Source: Boothiomyces macroporosus
Lineage: Eukaryota; Chytridiomycota; Chytridiomycetes; Rhizophydiales; Terramycetaceae
Assembly (NCBI GenBank): GCA_027604185.1
Contig: JADGKB010000088.1
Span: 1-61,928, forward strand
Reading direction: 5' to 3'
Length of the DNA: 61,928 nucleotides
How positions within the stretch are numbered: position 1 is the first letter of the stretch; each line of letters opens with the position of its first letter. A program made the translations under genes and the position numbers. This document shows positions 33,101-44,274 of the stretch, in pieces. The notes beneath the pieces are model-generated. The model worked only from the letters and a program-made list of their open reading frames with translations. It was not told the origin of the DNA and made no database searches.

Positions 33101-34204
33101 TTACCACCAGCAAAGATCACTCGACCTGATGAACTGGACGGTTTTATTTACTCTGGCTCGACTATCCCTGAAAATGTGTATATTTACAAACCTGCATCAA
33201 AGACAACCCTTGTAGGGATAGCAGAAATTGATGAGTGCACAACAATTGATGATTTGCAGTGTGCATTCAACAACTTTTTAGAGAAGAGCAGCACATTGCC
33301 ATTTGAAATTGGACAGAGAATAATCAAAACTGTATTGAAAATCACAAGCACTCCAAACGCATCCACTTTGGAGTTGGGTTGGACGAAAATCAAAGCAAGA
33401 CACAGCACAGCTAAAAAGGTAGGTAATGCTAACGTAGAATACTGAGGTATTGGATAACTACCAGCGTTTGGGAACACTAATGGTTGCCAGATATGCAAAC
33501 ATCTTGCTTGACAGTAAATCCCAATCCAAGTTGAAGGAAGATCTTTCCAAAGTTTTACTATATGCAGAATCACTACAGCCTGATGTCAACAGTAAACAAT
33601 TTTCTGGGTTTGATTGGTTCACTGCCACAATATATTTGATATTTGGAGGAAACACAGATGATGTTAATGAAGCACTAAAAATACTTTCCGAGAAACTGCC
33701 TTCAATCTATCTATGGCCACAGTTTAGCATTTCATGCATGACTTTTATAACTTTGGATAATCAGATTGCATCTGTTATTCCAACAATATGCCACTGGGTA
33801 GAGGCAATCATTGAAGTTGAATTGCCAAAAGTCTCATCTGCATATACATTATCTGGTTGCACTCCTACACAGGTAAAATTAGTTAATGGGAGATGGTTCA
33901 ACAATGGGTAAGAGAATTATTCTGGAATTTCCTTGATTTTTCAGAAATCCAAAATTTTGTCTTGACTTGCATGTTGTATGGCGTGGACTATCAAGTATAC
34001 TTTTGTGTAGCCCTGATCCGCCATTGCAAGGAGTTACTTTTGGCCGCGGCTAGAGATGAAGCATTTATTCATACTATCCATGACCCCAAGCTGAGCCTTG
34101 GCTTCAAGACAGTTGATTACCTGCCATTCATGCATCAACTTAAAGAAAGACACCGCGACATGGTTCTAAAGGACTTGATCTCTATCGCATCTCAGTTAAA
34201 GTAA
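30200..34204 (+). CDS. TBC1D32: TBC1D32/BROMI-like ciliary protein
   Basis: Ten exons with nine introns (30416-30435, 30521-30538, 30871-30889, 31172-31191, 31727-31747, 32463-32482, 32986-33005, 33419-33437, 33873-33892; 18-21 nt) give 1275 aa, close to animal BROMI length. The protein is a helical-repeat solenoid ending in a degenerate TBC region. Recognisable stretches include TTRPGFKALWEANWIHAVL, SGFDWFTATIYLIFGG and the C-terminal WVRELFWNFLDFSEIQNF and GVDYQVYFCVALIRH. BROMI works with CDK20/CCRK in flagellar and ciliary assembly. The N-terminal half is assigned by continuity and architecture rather than motif. The intron at 30521 is 18 nt, the shortest in the window. The stop overlaps AATAAA. 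Confidence 0.85.
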
Positions 34205-34300
34205 TAAACCGCTAGATTGACCCTTCAATAGTATTTCCGGAATATTTCTGTCACAAACCAAAATTCGTGAATTTGAGAATTTTGAATTTCAAAAAAAGAA

Positions 34301-34687
34301 ATGTCATCTCATTTCCTTCCCTCCATAAAAACTGCATCCTCAGTATCATTAGCAGACGCAAGAAGGCGCTCACTTGGACTCTACAAGCAATGGCTCAGAT
34401 CAGTACAATAGTTGTCTAATATTTAGGCTCCAGCAATTGTCGATATTTACCAATTGGATATTACCAGCGCAGCCATTAGACGAAGAGTAAGACAAGAATT
34501 CGAAACAAACAGATATGTCAGAGATTCTCAAGTTATAGACATTTTGCTATTCAAAGGAAGAGTCGAGCTGGAAGAAACCCTCAACCACTGGAAACAAAAG
34601 ACACATGTGATGCGATTCTTCCCTAATGATGAATATGCTCAACCTAAGCCTGTTGATTTTCTGAATAAATTCTACGATGGGGTCTGA
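34301..34687 (+). CDS. NDUFA6: NADH:ubiquinone oxidoreductase LYR subunit NDUFA6 (B14)
   Basis: Two exons (34301-34402, 34427-34687; 24-nt intron) give 120 aa. It is a LYR-motif accessory subunit of mitochondrial complex I that binds acyl-carrier protein. Seen: [20 protein letters not shown] carrying the LYK version of [19 protein letters not shown], and [30 protein letters not shown], all typical of B14. The splice restores [11 protein letters not shown]. Its presence shows that the organism retains complex I. It sits 96 bp after BROMI and 53 bp before the next gene, all on the plus strand. Confidence 0.93.
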
Positions 34688-34740
34688 TTATCATCACTTC
34701 CTCAAAATAAAGATACGTCATCCTAATATTTTTCAATAAA

Positions 34741-35781
34741 ATGAATGTTGACAAGCACATTACAGGAAGGGGAATAAGCAATCAGCAAATAACCTTTGAA
34801 TTACCAAAGACCGACAAAGGGAATATCCAGAATGCCGGTGCAATAAAGTCAGAGTTACAATCAATAAAATACAAGGCAAGGAACACTGAAAGGGATACCT
34901 TGGAACTAGTGGGAAAACCGCCAACAAAAATGAGGTTTGTATTCTTAACCAGTAGACCAAAAAGCGCTGCTCAGGCACTGTTAAAGAAATATGCTGAAAT
35001 TGAACAGAAAATGGGAAAACCGAATAGATGTCAAAGTGCATCAATGATTACTAATAGCAAGAATTCTATGCTTATAAATGCCAAAGCTATCCCGCCCTCA
35101 ACCCCTAAAGAAACCGTTGCTGATTATCTGGAGCAATGGATTGACAGCGGAGGTAAAATCAATCCCACTCAGTCGTCAAAATCTCTCGACCCTATTGAAT
35201 ATGATATACTGGGGTACACTATCAGGTCAATCAAACGAAGTGTAGCCTCACCATCAGTCAGATTTCAGCTGGACAGACCAAAGCGTTACCAAACTATCCA
35301 ATCATTGAAAAGACCATCATTCAATACAGATATATTTGTAGCGGAAAAAGAAGCCTCCAATATGGAAACAAAGGATATGATGGAAGCCCAGTACCCTGGG
35401 GTTTTGCTAGCCAGAAGGCAAGCAGGTAAACTGGAAGAGAAAAAAGAATCGTTTCTGTTTATTGGGGGCTTGACGCTTACTTCTCCTCAACAAGCGGATA
35501 AATTTTCTAAACAAAGATGGAATCACAGGTATTTATTTGTTAATCAAAGGCCAAAAAGTTGCAGCCAGATAAACCGAACCGCCAATTACTACAATCCGCA
35601 TATACCGTCAGTGCCACCTCTAGAAATAAGCAAAATCTCACTTTGTTCATCCAAACCTATCGCGGTGAAACCCAAAGTTTTACACAGACCATCCACAGCA
35701 AAGATATCATCCCAAAATCCACTACCGACGATAGACTTAATTCCCTCTACGCCATTAGAACTAACTTATTCCCAAATATAA
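34741..35781 (+). CDS. Uncharacterised protein with repeated RPxS/T-A/C motifs
   Basis: 346 aa, intronless, basic and mostly without predicted globular order. It repeats a short motif: RPKSA (residues 72-76), RPKSC (270-274) and RPSTA (316-320), with weaker relatives such as NRCQSA and KRPSF. I do not recognise a family. Similar RP-S/T-A peptides occur in several flagellar and microtubule-associated proteins, and two flagellar-type genes lie in the window, so a microtubule-associated role is a reasonable but unproven idea. Located between NDUFA6 and MCM2 with gaps of 53 and 60 bp. Confidence 0.6.
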   Translation: MNVDKHITGRGISNQQITFELPKTDKGNIQNAGAIKSELQSIKYKARNTERDTLELVGKPPTKMRFVFLTSRPKSAAQALLKKYAEIEQKMGKPNRCQSASMITNSKNSMLINAKAIPPSTPKETVADYLEQWIDSGGKINPTQSSKSLDPIEYDILGYTIRSIKRSVASPSVRFQLDRPKRYQTIQSLKRPSFNTDIFVAEKEASNMETKDMMEAQYPGVLLARRQAGKLEEKKESFLFIGGLTLTSPQQADKFSKQRWNHRYLFVNQRPKSCSQINRTANYYNPHIPSVPPLEISKISLCSSKPIAVKPKVLHRPSTAKISSQNPLPTIDLIPSTPLELTYSQI

Positions 35782-35841
35782 ACCAATTAAAATTTCTGTC
35801 CGAGATAATTTTGTCCAAGAAACTTTTTTCAAATCTAAAAA

Positions 35842-38607
35842 ATGTCAACTGTAAGAGATCAATTTAATTTTAGGATCGCAAGAGAGATAGGGACTCATTG
35901 GAGCCTGAAGACCCAAACCAAGCATTCGATCAATTATCTGAGGCTGCTGAGGATGATCGATTGGAAGATGGCATGTTTGATACTCAACCAATTCCTGAAA
36001 GCGATGACGATGGCGAAGATTTGTTTGGTGACAATTTGGACAGGTATTCGCTATTAATTAAGGGATTATCGAGAAAAAGAAGAGGAGGACAATTATGAAT
36101 TGGAATCTGTTGATAATGAAGAATATGATCCTATTAGCAGAGATGCCAGGCTTGTAGCTGAACATCAAATGAGACGAAGAGATCTCGCTAGCGGAAGAAT
36201 TGCACCTGGCTTAGCTGAGGATGGTAATATTATCTTATTCCAGATGACTTTTTGGATGAACCAATGCCTGTTCGCAGGAGAAGAAGGGATGTATATATGG
36301 AAGATATTGATGTCGATGATGACGAAGTTGTAAGCGAAAAATAATATAGGCGCCTTTAGATCAAGAAGGTTTACGAGATGTTAAAGGTTCTCTTAGCGAT
36401 TATGTGACAATGGAGGCTCCTAGCAAGACAATCAAGAATGAATTCCATCGATTCTTGACTTCTTTTGTGAATGAAAATGGCGTTTCTGTTTATGGGGAGA
36501 GGATCAACAAAATGTGTGAAGCTGAGAGTCAAAGTTTGGAAGTCGACTATGCTCACCTTTGTGCCACGAATGCTACCCTTGCATTCTTCTTGATCAACGC
36601 ACCTGCTCAAATCTTGCCACTATTTGATGCTGTTGCTATGGAAGTAGTACTGGCTGGGTTTGAAAATTATGAAAGAATTCACAGTGAAATTCATGTTAGA
36701 ATTGCCAATTTGCCAGCTGTTGAAACACTACGTGATTTAAGGTAACTTTTGCTAAGATAGACAAATTCATTTGAATACTTTAGTTAGAGTTACTGGTGTA
36801 GTTACAAAGAGATCGGCTGTATATCCACAGTTGAGATTGGTAAAGTATGACTGTGTAAAATGTGGTGCAGTTATTGGGCCATTTTATCAAGATTCCAACA
36901 GAGAAATTAGAGCCCAAAGATGTAACAACTGTCAATCCAAAGGACCATTTAATTTGAATTCTGAAGAGACTATCTACAGAAATTACCAGAGACTTACTCT
37001 GCAAGAAAGCCCTGGTTCTGTTCCTGCTGGAAGACTGCCACGTAACAGGGATGTTATTCTCTTGTGGGATTTAGTCGACTGCGCAAGACCTGGAGATGAA
37101 ATCGAATTAACTGGGGTATATATGAATAGCTTTGATGCTTCATTGAACGTTAGCAACGGATTCCCTGTTTTCAAAACAATTTTTGAAGCAAATCATATTG
37201 GAAAGAAGGAAGACTCTTATTCCAGCTTTAGATTGAATGAAGAGGACCAAAGACAGATTCGTACACTTGCCAGAGATCCTCGGATCAGAAAGAGAGTACG
37301 AATTTCTAATGTTAGCTTATTAAAAGTATTGCTCCATCTATTTATGGTCATGAAGATATTAAAACTGCTATTGCTCTTTCCATGTTTGGCGGTGTCTTTA
37401 AAAATCCTCAAAACAAGCACAAACTTCGTGGAGACATCAATGTACTTCTTTTGGGAGATCCTGGAACTGCCAAATCTCAATTTTTGAAATATGTGGAAAA
37501 GACTTCCCATAGAGCCATTTATGCAACTGGGCAGGGTGCTTCTGCCGTTGGTCTAACTGCAACTGTCCACAAAGACCCTGTGACCAGAGAATGGACTCTT
37601 GAAGGAGGTGCTCTCGTGATGGCTGATAAAGGTGTATGCTTGATTGACGAGTTTGATAAGATGAATGATCAAGATAGGTAGACTTTGAATAACTTTAGAA
37701 CTTCCATTCACGAAGCCATGGAACAGCAATCTATTTCTGTATCAAAAGCTGGTATCATTACCACTTTGCAAGCCAGGTGTGCTGTTATTGCTGCAGCTAA
37801 CCCACTTTTTGGAAAGTATAACCCTCAAGTAACCTTTTCGCAAAATGTAGAATTGACTGAACCTATCTTGTCTCGTTTCGATATTCTCTGTGTTGTTAAA
37901 GATATCGCTGATCCACTAGTGGATGAGCAACTTGCTAGATTTGTAATCAACTCACACATGAAAAGTCATCCAAACTATGACCATGAAGTGGAAGAAACGA
38001 TAGAAGAAGATGCTGATGTTATTCCGCAAGAACTCTTGAAGAAATACATTATATACGCCAGAGACAATATTAAACCTACAATGCAGAGCATAGATGTTGA
38101 AAAATTGGAAAAACTGTATTCAGAACTGCGTAGAGAATCAATGATTGGAGGCAGTATCCCAATTACCGTTCGTTACTTGGAATCTATTATCAGAATGTCG
38201 GAAGCATTTGCAAGAATGCACTTGAGAGATATCGTTCGTCAAGATGACATCGACCATGCAATTTCGGTAACTATCAAATCCTTCATCTCTACTCAGAAAC
38301 ACACTGTCAAGAAATCACTCTCAAAGATCTTTGAAAAGTACATGTCATTGGAAAAGGATGACTTTGAACTTCTTAATCATATCATTTCCGAAATCAAGCA
38401 AGAACACATGCGATACAACTATTATCAAAACGATCAAATGCCAGATCAAGTATCATTTGATGTGGAAGAATTAGAATTAAGAGTAACTGCTTTTTTAACA
38501 TTTAGGCAAAGGAACTCAATATCCACGATTTATCTGCGTTCTTTGAGTCTCCGCTATTCCAAAGAAACTTTACACTTGAAGGGTCAATCATTCAATCGCG
38601 CATTTGA
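35842..38607 (+). CDS. MCM2: DNA replication licensing factor MCM2
   Basis: Nine exons with eight introns (35851-35873, 36044-36062, 36224-36243, 36330-36349, 36742-36760, 37296-37315, 37678-37698, 38483-38505; 19-23 nt) give 866 aa. The first coding exon is 9 nt. MCM2 is a subunit of the MCM2-7 replicative helicase. Seen: an acidic N-terminal tail, zinc finger CVKCGAVIG...[19 protein letters not shown], Walker [14 protein letters not shown], Walker [12 protein letters not shown], arginine finger LSRFDIL, and the C-terminal winged-helix ending [16 protein letters not shown]. Every splice restores conserved MCM2 sequence, such as [18 protein letters not shown] and [12 protein letters not shown]. 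Confidence 0.98.
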
Positions 38608-38773
38608 GTTTCAATTAATAAAAATATAGTTTTTCTTGAATGTCGATTTCAAAGGGTTTCTTGCCCCTTTTTGAAATGTAGTCCAATGGTCGCCTCGTTT
38701 ACTATACACTTTGACGTCACGCTCTCAGCAGCTATAAATGCTTAATTTTCCACATCTCAACTCTCAAACTCAA

Positions 38774-39649
38774 ATGCTCGAATCTCGCTCAGGCCCATGG
38801 AAAGACTATGACAATGCCACTTGGTTGGCATCCGGTAACACTCTGACTAACAATAGTTATATTTGGAGCCATATTTTTGGTTAATTTGATCTTTGAAACT
38901 GCTTTACGATTTCGACCGGCTTATTTATGGTATTTCGTTGCAATAGCCTGCGCTGTGAATGTGATAAAGATCTTTTTATTGGTTGACTATCTACAAGTCG
39001 GTTGGCTAAACAGCAATTGGAACGCTGCTGATGCTATTGTAAGATTTAATTAACGGATAGTACAAAGCATACTCCATTTTGCAGTTCTTTATCTACTTTT
39101 GCTCCAACTTGGCTTTCTATGTTAGAAAATCCTCCGTTGTCAAGGAAAAGTTCTACCTAGACGAAATAGTACTCGGGATTTGCTTTTGTTTGGATGTTGC
39201 CTCTGTAGTTCCGTCATTCATGGTAAGTTATTGTAACCCAGACAAACGCTCCGGCGAATATTTGGGACATTGCTTCAAACTGTATCTCTGCCGAAATTTG
39301 GATCAACCTGCTTTATTTTGACTGCTACTACTTATTTAGAGTTATACAGGTATTACTACGCGGAGATAAGCTAACCAGAGCAGAATTGACCATTCTTCTT
39401 CCTTTGGTATGGACCGTATCTACTGCCCTTATGTATATCTCTGGAACTGAAATGTACGCCTCGAACGAAGCAAACTTTTATTCAAATGCATACTGGAATT
39501 TAGCCTCCGTGATCTATCCTATTGTTTCTATTCAATCGTGCGTTTCTGCCGAAATCGCCAACTACTATCAACGTTCGGCAAAGACCAACTCCAAAGGAAC
39601 TACCGTCCACTCTACTGTAGCCAAAAAGATAGATACTGATGCTAAATAA
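38774..39649 (+). CDS. Seven-helix membrane protein, copy 1
   Basis: Four exons (38774-38834, 38857-39038, 39061-39222, 39242-39649; introns 22, 22 and 19 nt) give 270 aa. About seven hydrophobic helices are visible: VIFGAIFLVNLIF, YLWYFVAIACAVNVIKIFLLV, YSILQFFIYFCSNLAFYV, IVLGICFCLDVASVVPSFM, a span around CISAEIWINLLYFD, LTILLPLVWTVSTALMYI and ASVIYPIVSIQSCVSA. A receptor-like topology is possible, but no Lys for retinal and no DRY-like motif is seen, so I do not call it an opsin or GPCR. The tail is Ser/Thr/Lys-rich. Its first intron is absent from copy 2. The AATAAA signal overlaps the stop. Confidence 0.8.
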
Positions 39650-40096
39650 AGTTGCTGTTTTGTATTTTTGATATGGATTTTAGCAAGTTGTTTTGCTGCC
39701 CGCCCATCTAGTAAAATTCTTCGCCATAATCGCGTTTGGGAGTGAAAATTAAAATTTCACAGAACTGTTATTCCAGAGCTTTGAATTGGAGCCAAGCTTT
39801 CTTGCATTATTGGTGAAAAGGACAGTGACTTGTCTGTGCGTTTCAAGCCACAAACTGCACAATGAACTAATGTGTACGAAATGGGTTATAGTTAAGCTGT
39901 ATTGGAATAAAACAATGCATGAGGATTTACTCCAAGTTGCTGTTTTAATATTGACAAGACATTGTACTAGAAAACTAGTTGGCCAATGCCACGTTTTTGG
40001 CCGCCAACAAGGCGCCATGACATTTGGATGGGCACTTCAAGTGCGCCTTTTTCTGAACTGCATTTAAATACTACTCAGCCTCTTTACTTTCAAAAC
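39650..40096. other. Intergenic region between the seven-helix paralogues
   Basis: 447 bp. Short frames on both strands look random, and no element shared with the upstream region of copy 1 was obvious beyond general AT-richness. A 10-bp inverted pair around ggcacttcaagtgcgcc lies near 40028. Confidence 0.4.
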
Positions 40097-40934
40097 ATGT
40101 TGGAAACTCGGTCTAGTCCTTGGACAGCTGCAGACAATGCATCCTGGTTAGCATCAGTGATATTTGGTGCCATTTTCTTGATCCATTTGATCTTTGAAAC
40201 AATTCTTCGATTCAAAGCTTCCTATGTATGGTATTTCGTGGCCATTGCATGTGCAATCAATGTCTTGAAAATATATCTTTTGGTTGACTATCTGCAATTG
40301 TATTGGTTGGATAACAACACTATCGCGGCAGATCCAATTGTACTTCTTGCTAATTTTAGTATAAGGCATACTCTATCTTGCAGTTTTTTGTTTATTTCTG
40401 CTCCAACTTGGCGTTCTATGTTCGAAAATCTACTGTCGTAAAAGAGCGTTTCTATATTGACGAAATTATACTAGGTGTATGCTTCTGTTTAGACTTGGCG
40501 TCTGTCATTCCTTCCTTTATGGTAATGATTATCTAATACAGACAAATGCTCCAGCCAACATTTGGGACATTGCGTCAAACTGTATTTCTGCTCAAATTTG
40601 GATCAACTTGCTCTATTTTGACTGCTATTATCTGTTCAAGGTCATTCAAGTGCTTTTGCGGGGAGACAGGATGACAAGAGCAGAACTGACTATCTTGCTT
40701 CCTTTGATTTGGACAATATCGACAGCATTAATGTATATAAGTGGCACTGAACTCTACTCCTCAAACCACGCCACCTTTTATTCCAATGCCTATTGGAATC
40801 TGGCTGCAGTCATCTATCCCATTGTATCGGTCCAGAGTTGCGTTTCTGCCGAAATCGCAAACTACTATCAACGTAAAAAGTCTGACACACCAACAACGAC
40901 CACATTCATGACAAAGAAGGATGTGGAATATTAA
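40097..40934 (+). CDS. Seven-helix membrane protein, copy 2
   Basis: Three exons (40097-40339, 40360-40521, 40542-40934; two 20-nt introns) give 265 aa. It is a close tandem paralogue of the preceding gene with the same seven hydrophobic spans and the same starting residues (MLETRS versus MLESRS). Both introns sit at the positions of introns 2 and 3 in copy 1. The sequence corresponding to intron 1 is continuous coding (WLASVIFGAIF), showing clean loss or gain. The C-terminal tail diverges (KKSDTPTTTTF). Its 3' end is convergent with DNA2, with AATAAA signals on both strands within about 30 bp. Confidence 0.82.
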
Positions 40935-40986
40935 AATGTTCAATAAATAATATTTCTGTTTATATTTATTGGGTTAGAAATTGTAT

Positions 40987-43900
40987 TTACACAGTTGAAG
41001 GATGAATTGTGGTTGCATTTTTGGGTAAAGTATACACCCAGCCTTTTTCAATTACTAAATCCAGAAACTGCTTGAATGTTCTGGACGCCGATATCGTTTT
41101 CATACTACCAAATAAAACCAATTTCAGTTTGGCTCTAGTAATTGCAACATTTAATCTCCTCCAATCCTTCATTAGCTCACCAGTCTTTGTTAATAAAATA
41201 AGCACCTGCTGGGAAGCATTCGATCTAGTCATTGAGATAATAATACATTCTTTATCTCTTCCTTGATACTTGTCTATTGTTAAAGCCTCGACTCTAGGGG
41301 TTCTTGATAGGGCTTTTGAAAGTAAAGATAGTTGATGTCGATAAGGTGAAATAACTCCAATAGCAGATTCGTCCATACCATTTCGCACCATAACTTCAAC
41401 AAGCTAAGTTAGTGCTGTCTTTGCCTGCGATACTAGCTGTACTTCAACTCTATTTTCAATCCACACACCGTGTTTCGTCTCTGTGCCTGGAATATTGTCA
41501 GTGTCACAGAATAATACCGAGGAGCTAGTTAGTCAATTGTTACTTTTCTTTCAATACTTGATTGATCCAGCACTGAGAATCGCATTCTTGTAAATGTACA
41601 TTGGGTATCTCCAACTGCTTCTTGGCAACAGATTCATTTGCACATAATAGACGATATTCGTATACCAGATGATTTGTCAATAGCATAATGTCTTGATTCA
41701 TTCTATACTGCAAGGACAGATATGTAATCGCTTGGGGATTCGCTTCGCACAGGTGCTTGAACAAAGAAACTGGTTCAACATGATTTTCATCCGACTGTGC
41801 AAATAATGGAGGTAATTGGTAGTGATCGCCCACCAACACAAATTTGTCACTGAACTTTAAAGGACCAATGCAAATTGGAAGCACTATTTGTGAGGATTCA
41901 TCAACGATACAGTAATCAAACCTTCTTCTAGTGAAAATTGGACTACAGTTAATATGGATTTACTGATTGGCTCCCAGTGCAGTGGTAGCCACCACTCTAG
42001 CAGAATCATAGTAGATGGAAATTTTTTCAAGGTTATCCAATGCTTCTCTCTCCGATTCAACAATATCTCTTATTCTAGGATGCATCTGCATTAGTCATGT
42101 ATACTTTTTTCACTGAGCCCAATCGAACAAATTCTATTTCCTTGTCAACCAATTTCAGCAAGATATTGTCAACTGCAGAGTGAGTATAAGCAACCACCAG
42201 AATAGATTTTCCTCTCTTAAGTAGCATTTCGATCATGCATGCTCTACAATTATAACTATTTACATTGTGGTGGTTTTTCCTGTCCCTGGCATACCAAGCA
42301 ATAGGGTGTAATCTTGGGACGCATTTACTTTAAGCAGTGCATGCACTTGATCAGAATTCAACTCCTTTTGGTACTTTTCAATATATTCAGGTTGATATGG
42401 ATAGTACCCCGGTGGTTTAGTATCAACGATTAGTTGTTTTAATCTCGAATATGTTGGATCCACAAACATTTCAAACAAATTACCCCTGATCGAACTCATT
42501 CCGCTCGAATAGCTATCCTTTTCAATATTGTATAACGTTTTCTCATCAAAGACCGTCTGCTGTCCCTTTTGTAGGGGTTTATCGCAATAAACAGTGATGG
42601 AACTTTTGGTAGTATGTAGAACAAACCCAATTGCCAACGGATGAAAAGAATTGTGCCTGGTCACAATTATAGGTTCTCCATCGACATACCCATACGACGC
42701 TAGTGGTATAAACGAAGGGCTGTTTTCCATTTTCGTTAATGTATACTCATATTTGAAACTTTGCCCAGAGGATACTTTTGCACTGGCTATTGAGAGTCCA
42801 GACATGCAGCTGTAATTAATACCAACATTTACATTTTCATTTGCTCTCTTTTTTCAGTCGGCAAAGTCCAAAGGTACTTTGTGTTTTTTTCACTGTTTCT
42901 ATCCTCTATATCAATAAGCTTTATCCACTTGTTGATAAATTGCATTTGCTTTACAGTTAAAGTTTTTAGAGATTCTTCAAATAGGTTTGCCAAGTCTGGC
43001 GGAGTTTCTTCATGCTCCACTGTTTTATTGTACATGAAGCAAGTTTCTTTGACAAAGCATCGCTTACATACTGTGGTATTCTCCATCATAGGCGGAACGG
43101 TCTTTGCTGATTGGTAATGTGCTATTTTATTCCGGGCAATCATCAATCCGCGAATTTCGTTCTGATTTGTCACAACTGCCTTTGTATCATTTCCGTGCAA
43201 ATATACTAGTAGCGCTTTATCTACCTTGATTTTATATTTGTCTTGCAACAGTAGTGTATATAGCGATGTTTGAGCATTGTGCGAAATGTGCTGCCTTTTC
43301 CCCGTCTTTAGTTCCAGTGGGATTTTATCTATGTTAACCAACAAGTACTATTATCCCGCCCCAATACTGTAGCATCAATGTTTCCCTTTATCCCAAACTT
43401 TGGAGACCAGATTCGTTCTTCAATGTCCACAATATCTCTAACAATCCCTCCTGGAACTTGGTAGTTTTGATTTTTCCAGTTCACAATCAAATCAACTATC
43501 TCTACTAACTCATCATAGCACTCTTCGACATCCATTCCAAGACTGTACAGATCAGTGATGGATTCTTGAATCAGATATTTCAGTTTATCTTTCAACCATT
43601 GCGATTGAAAGTTGTGCGCTTCCATAGCTTCTTGAAATAAATTATGAGATACAGTCCCAAAGAACATTGCCTTTGTTGTAGGACCGAAAAACTTCACTTG
43701 TTCTTTCAGTACAGACTTTCGGACACATGGAAAAGCGTCTGAAACAGAAGTGCTGGTAATCAAAACATCCGGATCTACTATAATAATCCCTTCATAGTTT
43801 GTAATATGCAATTCATTTACTGCATCTATATCCGGCAAACTTTCATATATCAAATGAATAAACTTGCCAGGCTCAAATTTACATTCCATCCAGTCATCGT

Positions 43901-44248
43901 AAACATGCACTGCAAATTGTTTTTTCAAATTACCGTCCAAGGCGACTCGAAGCTGATGTTAACAATAAATCATACTGTGATGGGGTCTGAATATGTAACT
44001 TGCAAAATTACGCAGCGAATATAATCCTTCTGTTCCGATTGAAATGACTTTATAAAAGCGAGGAAAGGATTATTGGCCACAGCATCGTTTGGATTCAAGA
44101 CATTTTCCGATGAATACCTTTTGATTTTTAGAGGAGATGGCTCTAATCCGCTACAGCTTGGCGAACTTGAATTTACATGTATCTGGCGGCCAAGTCTTTT
44201 TATGGGTGGTGTAGTGAGCCATGATATCCTCTGTTCTTTCCTTTTCAT
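40987..44248 (-). CDS. DNA2: DNA replication ATP-dependent helicase/nuclease DNA2
   Basis: Nine exons with eight introns (43953-43975, 43329-43348, 42810-42832, 42244-42263, 42086-42104, 41943-41963, 41525-41543, 41404-41433) give 1028 aa. DNA2 trims Okazaki flaps and resects double-strand breaks. Seen: nuclease region GTVSHNLFQEAMEAH, KGNIDATVL, PLELKTGKRQH; Fe-S cysteines in FPCVRKSVL and VCKRCFVKETC; helicase motif I GMPGTGKTTT, motif II FDYCIVDESSQ, VGDHYQLPPLF, YRMNQDIM, VISPYRHQLSLL, and motif VI RLNVAITRAK. The last intron is 30 nt, the longest found. The start at MKRKEQRISWL is 26 bp from the divergent neighbour's ATG. Confidence 0.96.
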
Positions 44249-44274
44249 TTTTCGCAGATCAAAAATACAAGAAA
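44249..44274. promoter_or_regulatory. 26-bp divergent gap between DNA2 and a membrane-protein gene
   Basis: The two ATGs on opposite strands are separated by only 26 bp, so transcription of each gene must begin inside or beyond the other, or one start is misassigned. The sequence is AT-rich with no assignable element. Confidence 0.45.
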
